From an uncultured Victivallales bacterium (lineage in GTDB: Bacteria > Verrucomicrobiota > Lentisphaeria > Victivallales > UBA1829): 64,000 nucleotides of DNA. The position numbers and the translations under genes were made by a program. Of the stretch, positions 59,307 to 64,000 are shown piece after piece. Under the pieces are notes generated by a model, which did no database searches, was not told the origin of the DNA, and worked only from the letters and a program-made list of their open reading frames with translations. Positions within the stretch are counted from its first letter, which is position 1, and the number at the start of each line of letters is the position of its first letter. The stretch covers positions 1-64,000 of the forward strand of contig CALXRI010000011.1 in NCBI GenBank assembly GCA_944390795.1, written 5' to 3'.

Positions 59307-62273
59307 TCAGACCCCGGCAAGCGTTTTCTTGTAGCTGTCGAGCATCGCTTCCATCCGCACTTTGATGTCCGTGGCCGCGCCCTTGATCGCGAGAACGGGT
59401 TCGGCGGTCGTTGTGCCGACTTTAGCGAGCGGGAAGCCCGCGAGCGCATGTTCGAGCGCGGCGGACTTTTCTTTCCTGCAGCTGATCAGGAAGCGGCTGT
59501 TCGATTCGGAGAAAAGAATCTCAAGATCGCTCATGCCTTTTTCATGCGGAACTTTCGCAAGATCAAGCGTCAGCCCGACGCGGCCGCCCATCGCCGCCTT
59601 CGCCGCCGCGACGCCGAGACCGCCGAGGGAGGGCGTGATGATCGAACTCGGGATCTCCGCCCGGATCATCTTTTCCATCGCCTTGTAAAGCGCAAGCGCC
59701 TTTTCCGCATTCACCTTCGGAACGTTGTTTCCCGTCGCGCCGAGGAGATCGAAGTATTCGCTTCCGCCGAGTTCCGGAAAGGTCATGCCGACCATGTAGA
59801 CGTCATCGCCCGCCTCCTTGAAGTCCGGCGTGACGCATTTGGAGATGTCGTCCACCTTGGAGATCGTGCTGAAGAGGACTGTCGGGGGAATGGAGATTTT
59901 CTTTCCGCCCCTCGTGCTGTCGTTTTTCATGCTGTCCTTGCCGGAAATGCACGGGACCTGGAAGGCGCAAGTGTAGTCGTAAAGCCCCTTGTTCGCCCGG
60001 ACGAGCTGCGCCATCTTGTATTCGCCGTCGGGGGTCTTTTCGCTCTGGACGGGATCCGGCCAGCAGAAGTTGTCCAGTCCGGAGATCATGTCCACGCGGG
60101 CTCCGACCGCGACGGCGCGGCGGATCGCAAGGTCGATCACGGAAGCCATCATGTGGTAGCAGTCGATATCGCTGTAGCGCGGGAGAATGCCGTAGGAGAG
60201 CACCGCGCCCTCTTTTCCGAGCGGTTCGACCATGAAGACCGAAGCGTCGCCCTGCACGTCGCGCGCCTTGCCGAAGAAAGGCTTCACGACGCTCAGGCCC
60301 TTGACTTCGTGGTCATACTGCCGCGCCTTGTATTCGCAGGAGCAGATGTTAAGTTTCGCAAGAAGCGCAAGAAGATCCTTTTCCGCGTCGCGTCCGGCAA
60401 GATCGGGTTCCGGAAATTCCGGAGCCTTCCATTTTGCGCTGAGATGGAGACGGGGCAGTCCCTCGTGCATGAACTTGATGTCGAGGCAGGCGACGGTTCT
60501 GTCTCCGTAGAGAATGCGGAATTTTCCGTCGTTCGTGAATTCCCCGAGAACCGTGGCTTCCACGTCGCGTTCCGCCGCAAGTTTCAGAAATTCGTCGATC
60601 TTCTCCTTCGGGACGGCGAAACTCATGCGCTCCTGCGCTTCGGAAATCAGAATTTCCCAGGGCTGCATGCCGGCGTATTTGAGAGGGGCCTTCTTAAGAT
60701 CCATCACGCAGCCGCCGCAGATGGAGGCCATCTCTCCGACGCTGGAGGAGAGTCCGCCCGCGCCGTTGTCGGTGACGAAACGGTAGAGATTCCTTTCCCG
60801 CGCCTCATACATGAAGTCCCCCATGCGCTTCTGGGTGATCGGGTCGCCGATCTGAACCGCCTGCACGGGGCTGTCCTTGTGCAGCTCTTCGGAGGAGAAG
60901 GTCGCGCCGTGGATGCCGTCCTTTCCGATGCGGCCGCCGGTCATGACGATCAGGTCGCCGGGTTCGATCTGTTTTTCCCAGCCGTTGCGCCCGTTGATCT
61001 TTTTCGGGAGCGTGCCGAGCGTGCCGCAGTAGACGAGCGGCTTTCCGATGTAGCGGTCGTCGAAGCACTCCCAGCCGAGGCCGTAGGGAATGCCGCTCTG
61101 GTTGCCGCCGTCGATGACGCCCTTGTGGACGCCGTCGCGGAGTCTGCGCGGATGCAGAAGCCCTTCGGGAACGTCCTTCGGATCGGTGAACGGAGAACCG
61201 AGGCAGTATCCCCAGACGTTGACCAGCAGATTCGCGCCGAGCCCGGTGCCCATCGGATCGCGGTTGACGCCGACGATTCCGGTCATCGCGCCGCCGTAGG
61301 GATCGAGCGCGGAGGGGCTGTTGTGGGTTTCGACCTTGTAGACGAGGTCGATCTTGTCGTTGAACGCCACGACGCCGGCGTTGTCGGAAAAGACCGAGAC
61401 GAGCCAGTCGATTTTCTTCGCGATTTCCGACGTGCTTTTCCTGATATAGGATTTGAACAGGGAAACAATGTGTTCCTTCGTGCCCGCGTCGAGATCCTCG
61501 TAATCGACTTCCGCGTCGAAGATTTTGTGCTTGCAGTGCTCGGACCAGGTCTGCGCAATGACTTCGAGCTCCACGTCGGTCGGATTGTTCGAGAGACCGT
61601 ATTTCCCGCGGTCTCCGCAGTTCCGGAAGTAGTTCTGGATGACTTTCATCTCCGGAAGGGTGAGCGCAAGGATGCCCTTGCGGCTGATCTCGCAGAGTTC
61701 CTCGTCGGAAACCTCAAGATTGAATTCGCGGACGATGCCCGATTCCGTCCCTTTGACAATCGGCTTGTTGAGCGGAATGCCGTTTGCCTTCACTTCGGCT
61801 GCGGAGAGAACCGTGACCGTCTCGATGAGTTCGTTGGCGAGGACGCCGCGCGCGATGGAGACGATCTCCTCCTTCGTCAGGGCAGGGGCCCGGAAGAGGT
61901 ATTCGATCGAGCTGAACACCATTTCATCCTTGCGGAGCTTGCGTCCGATGATGTCGCCGATTGCCTCGTGAGCGGTGCGCGCGACGTTGTCGGTCACGCC
62001 CGGCTTGAATCCGATTGCGGCGAGATAGTCATAGGCGAATCCGGGATCCGCGGTCTCCCCGATGTGCCACTCCTGCGTGACGGGATTGGAAAGCTCCCGG
62101 GCGATGGCTTCGGCCTGCTTCGCGTCGATGTCCGCGCAGACGGTGAACACGTCCCGTGTCCGGAGGCCCTTTACTGCGTCGGAGGAGGTGAAACTTTTGA
62201 TCGAACGGAGGACGGCCTGCGCTCTCGCGTCGCTCCACTTGTTTTTCACGGCAATCTCTATTCTGAAGTCCAT
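59307..62273 (-). CDS. purL: Phosphoribosylformylglycinamidine synthase, PurS-PurL fusion
   Basis: 988 residues. ATP-dependent conversion of FGAR to FGAM in purine synthesis. The N-terminal 80-170 residues look like one or two PurS units (MDFRIEIAVKNKWSDARAQAV; a second at VTDNVARTAHEAIGDII). The PurL body carries VETHNSPSALDPYGGAMTGIVGVNRDPMGTG, DNGAGGLSSSVGEMAS and ISGKDSMKND. The usual C-terminal glutaminase of the 1300-residue enzyme is absent, so a separate PurQ encoded elsewhere must supply ammonia. The start is ATG 62273 with AGGA close before it; the longer frame to 62309 runs into the upstream region. It is followed on the same strand by the antiporter gene. Confidence 0.93.
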   Translation of the reverse strand: MDFRIEIAVKNKWSDARAQAVLRSIKSFTSSDAVKGLRTRDVFTVCADIDAKQAEAIARELSNPVTQEWHIGETADPGFAYDYLAAIGFKPGVTDNVARTAHEAIGDIIGRKLRKDEMVFSSIEYLFRAPALTKEEIVSIARGVLANELIETVTVLSAAEVKANGIPLNKPIVKGTESGIVREFNLEVSDEELCEISRKGILALTLPEMKVIQNYFRNCGDRGKYGLSNNPTDVELEVIAQTWSEHCKHKIFDAEVDYEDLDAGTKEHIVSLFKSYIRKSTSEIAKKIDWLVSVFSDNAGVVAFNDKIDLVYKVETHNSPSALDPYGGAMTGIVGVNRDPMGTGLGANLLVNVWGYCLGSPFTDPKDVPEGLLHPRRLRDGVHKGVIDGGNQSGIPYGLGWECFDDRYIGKPLVYCGTLGTLPKKINGRNGWEKQIEPGDLIVMTGGRIGKDGIHGATFSSEELHKDSPVQAVQIGDPITQKRMGDFMYEARERNLYRFVTDNGAGGLSSSVGEMASICGGCVMDLKKAPLKYAGMQPWEILISEAQERMSFAVPKEKIDEFLKLAAERDVEATVLGEFTNDGKFRILYGDRTVACLDIKFMHEGLPRLHLSAKWKAPEFPEPDLAGRDAEKDLLALLAKLNICSCEYKARQYDHEVKGLSVVKPFFGKARDVQGDASVFMVEPLGKEGAVLSYGILPRYSDIDCYHMMASVIDLAIRRAVAVGARVDMISGLDNFCWPDPVQSEKTPDGEYKMAQLVRANKGLYDYTCAFQVPCISGKDSMKNDSTRGGKKISIPPTVLFSTISKVDDISKCVTPDFKEAGDDVYMVGMTFPELGGSEYFDLLGATGNNVPKVNAEKALALYKAMEKMIRAEIPSSIITPSLGGLGVAAAKAAMGGRVGLTLDLAKVPHEKGMSDLEILFSESNSRFLISCRKEKSAALEHALAGFPLAKVGTTTAEPVLAIKGAATDIKVRMEAMLDSYKKTLAGV

Positions 62274-62397
62274 AGGTCCTGATCCCTGTAAAATAGGTTG
62301 AAATTTCAAACGGAAAGATACTGCGGGATACGTCTTTTTTCAAACGCCAAACTTTTTTCCCGCCGAAATAATGGCGTCCGGACGCTCCACGGCAGAC

Positions 62398-63303
62398 TTA
62401 TTTGACGGCGAGCATCCGCTCGATCGGAAGAACGGCGCGTTCCATGAGTTCCGGAGACAGTTCAATGACATTGCGCATTTCGGCGAGAGAATCGGCGACT
62501 TCCCGCAGCGTGATCTTCTTCATGTTCGGACACAGCATTTCCGGTTGCAGCGGATGGAACGTTTTTTCGGGATTTTCTTTTTCCAGACGGTGCAGGATCC
62601 CGCTTTCCGTGCCGATGATGAACTGCGTTTTCGAGGATTCCCGCACATGGCGGAGAATGCCTCCTGTGCTGAGGGATTCATCCGCCTCGGCGACAACTTC
62701 CGGGGTGCATTCGGGATGAACCAGCACTTCCGCCTCCGGATGGAGCGCGCGTGCCGCGCGGATCATCTCCGCGGTCACTTTGTTATGGGTCGGGCAGAAG
62801 CCTTCCCAGAGTTCCATCGGACGACCGAGCTTGCGGGACATGTTCGCCCCGAGATTCCGGTCCGGAAGGAACATGATCTTCTTTTCCGGGGGAATGGAGC
62901 GAATGATCTTCTCCGCGTTGCCGGAGGTGCAGCAGATGTCCACCTGCGCCTTGACTTCGGCGGTGCTGTTGACATAGGCCACCAGAACCGTGTCCGGATT
63001 TGCCTTCCGGTAGGCGGCGACCTCGGAGGGATCGGCCATGTCCGCCATCGGACAGCCGGAATGGAGATTCGGCAGAAGAACCGTGGAATGAGGGGAAAGC
63101 AGTTTCGCGGTTTCCGCCATGAAGCGCACGCCGCAGAAAACGATGACCGGCGCCTTGATCTCTTTCGCCTTGACGCTCAGCTCCAGCGAATCGCCGGTGA
63201 AATCGGCGATGTCCTGAATGTCGCCGGATACGTAATTATGAGCGAGTATGACAGCCTTGCGCTCCCTGCGCAAGACCGCGATTTCCTGTGCGGTTGTCGG
63301 CAT
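62398..63303 (-). CDS. nadA: Quinolinate synthase
   Basis: 301 residues. It condenses iminoaspartate with dihydroxyacetone phosphate to quinolinate for NAD synthesis, using a [4Fe-4S] cluster. The three cluster cysteines are at 84 (HSGCPMAD), 170 (EGFCPTH) and 258 (EMLCPNM), matching the short Thermotoga-type NadA. AHNYV, NSTAEVKA, CTSGNA and FLPDRNLG are further family motifs. GAGGA lies 7 nt before ATG 63303; the frame continues upstream into the hydE promoter region. No nadB or nadC is in the window. Confidence 0.95.
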   Translation of the reverse strand: MPTTAQEIAVLRRERKAVILAHNYVSGDIQDIADFTGDSLELSVKAKEIKAPVIVFCGVRFMAETAKLLSPHSTVLLPNLHSGCPMADMADPSEVAAYRKANPDTVLVAYVNSTAEVKAQVDICCTSGNAEKIIRSIPPEKKIMFLPDRNLGANMSRKLGRPMELWEGFCPTHNKVTAEMIRAARALHPEAEVLVHPECTPEVVAEADESLSTGGILRHVRESSKTQFIIGTESGILHRLEKENPEKTFHPLQPEMLCPNMKKITLREVADSLAEMRNVIELSPELMERAVLPIERMLAVK

Positions 63304-63347
63304 TTTGATTCCTCGTTGCTTTGTTTGCTTTTCCCGTAATATACTCC

Positions 63348-63375
63348 TTGAAAAGAAAATGAAAAGCAGTATTTT
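63348..63375 (+). promoter_or_regulatory. Candidate promoter of hydE
   Basis: TTGAAA (63348-63353), 16-bp spacer, TATTTT (63370-63375), 47 bp before the start. No Rex-like site was noticed beside it. Confidence 0.4.
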
Positions 63376-63422
63376 ACTTTTTGCGCCGTTTTCAATTTTT
63401 TTCATGTGAAACAGAGGACAAT

Positions 63423-64000
63423 ATGACCGATTCCGAACTTGAACGACTCCTTGCGCTTTCCGATCCGGCCGCGATCGCCGCACTTTACGACGATGCTTAC
63501 AGAGTGAAGATGGAATGCATCGGAAAGTGTGTCAGCATCCGGGGACTGATCGAGATCAGCAACATCTGCAGGAAAAACTGTTACTACTGCGGCATCCGTT
63601 CCGGAAACGGAAAGGTCGCGCGCTTCCGGATTTCCAGAGAGGAGATTCTCGAGACCGCGCTGTGGGCGCACCGTCACCGTTTCGCCTCGCTGGTCTTGCA
63701 GTCCGGCGAAGTCGCCTCGGAGGCGTTCACCTCCTTCATCGAGGAGATCGTCCGGGAGATCTGCGCCCGGACGGGAAACGGCATGGGAATCACGCTTTCC
63801 CTCGGAGAGCAGACGCGCGAAACCTACAGGCGCTGGCGCGACGCCGGCGCAACCCGTTACCTGCTGCGGATCGAGGCGTCCGATCCGGAACTTTACCGGC
63901 GGCTTCACCCCGCGGATCACAGCTATGAAGCGCGCACGGAGTGTCTGCATATGCTGCGGGAACTCGATTATCAGGTCGGGAGCGGCGTGATGATCGGACT
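63423..64000 (+). CDS. hydE: [FeFe]-hydrogenase maturase HydE, radical SAM (3' truncated by window)
   Basis: The first 192 residues are visible. A radical-SAM CX3CX2C motif, CRKNCYYC (Cys 49, 53, 56), is embedded in RGLIEISNICRKNCYYCGIR. Downstream, LVLQSGE, ITLSLGEQTRETYRRWRDAGATRYLLRIEA and LHMLRELDYQVGSGVMIG match HydE more closely than BioB or PylB. HydE works with HydF and HydG to build the diiron subcluster of the H-cluster, so it serves the HydA encoded at 7.2 kb. AGAGGA lies 4 nt before the ATG. Divergent from nadA. hydF/hydG are not in the window and may follow. Confidence 0.92.
   Translation, partial: MTDSELERLLALSDPAAIAALYDDAYRVKMECIGKCVSIRGLIEISNICRKNCYYCGIRSGNGKVARFRISREEILETALWAHRHRFASLVLQSGEVASEAFTSFIEEIVREICARTGNGMGITLSLGEQTRETYRRWRDAGATRYLLRIEASDPELYRRLHPADHSYEARTECLHMLRELDYQVGSGVMIG

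Noticed and set aside
59448-62282. Plus-strand frame of 944 codons opposite purL
   Set aside because: Antisense shadow of purL; composition is typical of reverse-frame artefacts and no family motifs are seen.

Overview
The window looks like a chromosomal segment of an anaerobic, fermentative, glycan-degrading bacterium, most likely of the Lentisphaerae/Victivallales (PVC superphylum). This is inferred from three things: prepilin-like proteins with a (variant) C-terminal H-X9-DG signature placed inside carbohydrate-degradation loci, very large secreted multidomain glycosidase-like proteins beside sugar regulators, and a trimeric NAD-linked [FeFe] hydrogenase. No rRNA, tRNA, CRISPR array, transposase or phage gene was recognised.

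Layout. 1-7.2 kb: 3' part of a Pro/Ala-rich membrane-anchored repeat protein, an M20 amidohydrolase, dUTPase, a UvrA paralogue lacking the UvrB-binding region, and a phosphomannomutase/phosphoglucomutase ending at a strong bidirectional terminator. 7.2-12.4 kb: the hydCBA operon (minus strand) behind a good promoter with two Rex-like operators. The radical-SAM maturase gene hydE lies at the far right edge of the window. 12.4-19.8 kb: an esterase-like alpha/beta hydrolase, then a possible origin region and dnaA, which heads an unusual run: PHP phosphatase, DUF89 phosphatase, secreted 5'-nucleotidase, lipoprotein. 19.85-20.9 kb: a non-coding array of 407-bp tandem repeats, each built from about ten short hairpins, with one compensatory base-pair change between copies.

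21-32 kb: an AraC regulator divergent from L-rhamnose isomerase, then a minus-strand operon headed by a very unusual protein, a GntR winged-helix DNA-binding domain fused to an apparently intact GH38 alpha-mannosidase. It is followed by a prepilin-like protein, a small secreted protein and a 1495-residue secreted glycosidase-like protein. A near-consensus promoter and three 10-bp iterons precede the fusion gene. 32.2-37.4 kb: housekeeping genes (tcdA, tatD, PHP, SGNH; dksA-like, lspA, miaA). 37.8-44.7 kb: sugar ABC importer (binding protein and two permeases, no ATPase) with a long structured leader, then a cytoplasmic glycosidase-like protein. 44.9-57.8 kb: a LacI regulator divergent from a polysaccharide-utilisation locus (prepilin-like protein, two LamG-type secreted proteins, SGNH hydrolase, GH78 rhamnosidase, GH63/GH37-like enzyme, two GH16 enzymes), with a perfect 20-bp LacI-type palindrome just downstream of a near-consensus promoter. 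57.9-64 kb: Na+/H+ antiporter, PurS-PurL fusion, nadA and 5' hydE.

Together the genes suggest uptake and degradation of rhamnose- and mannose-containing polysaccharides under local AraC, GntR-GH38 and LacI control, with fermentative NADH (and probably ferredoxin) reoxidised through HydABC under NADH-sensing control. The regulator-glycosidase fusion and the hairpin-chain repeat are the two most novel items.
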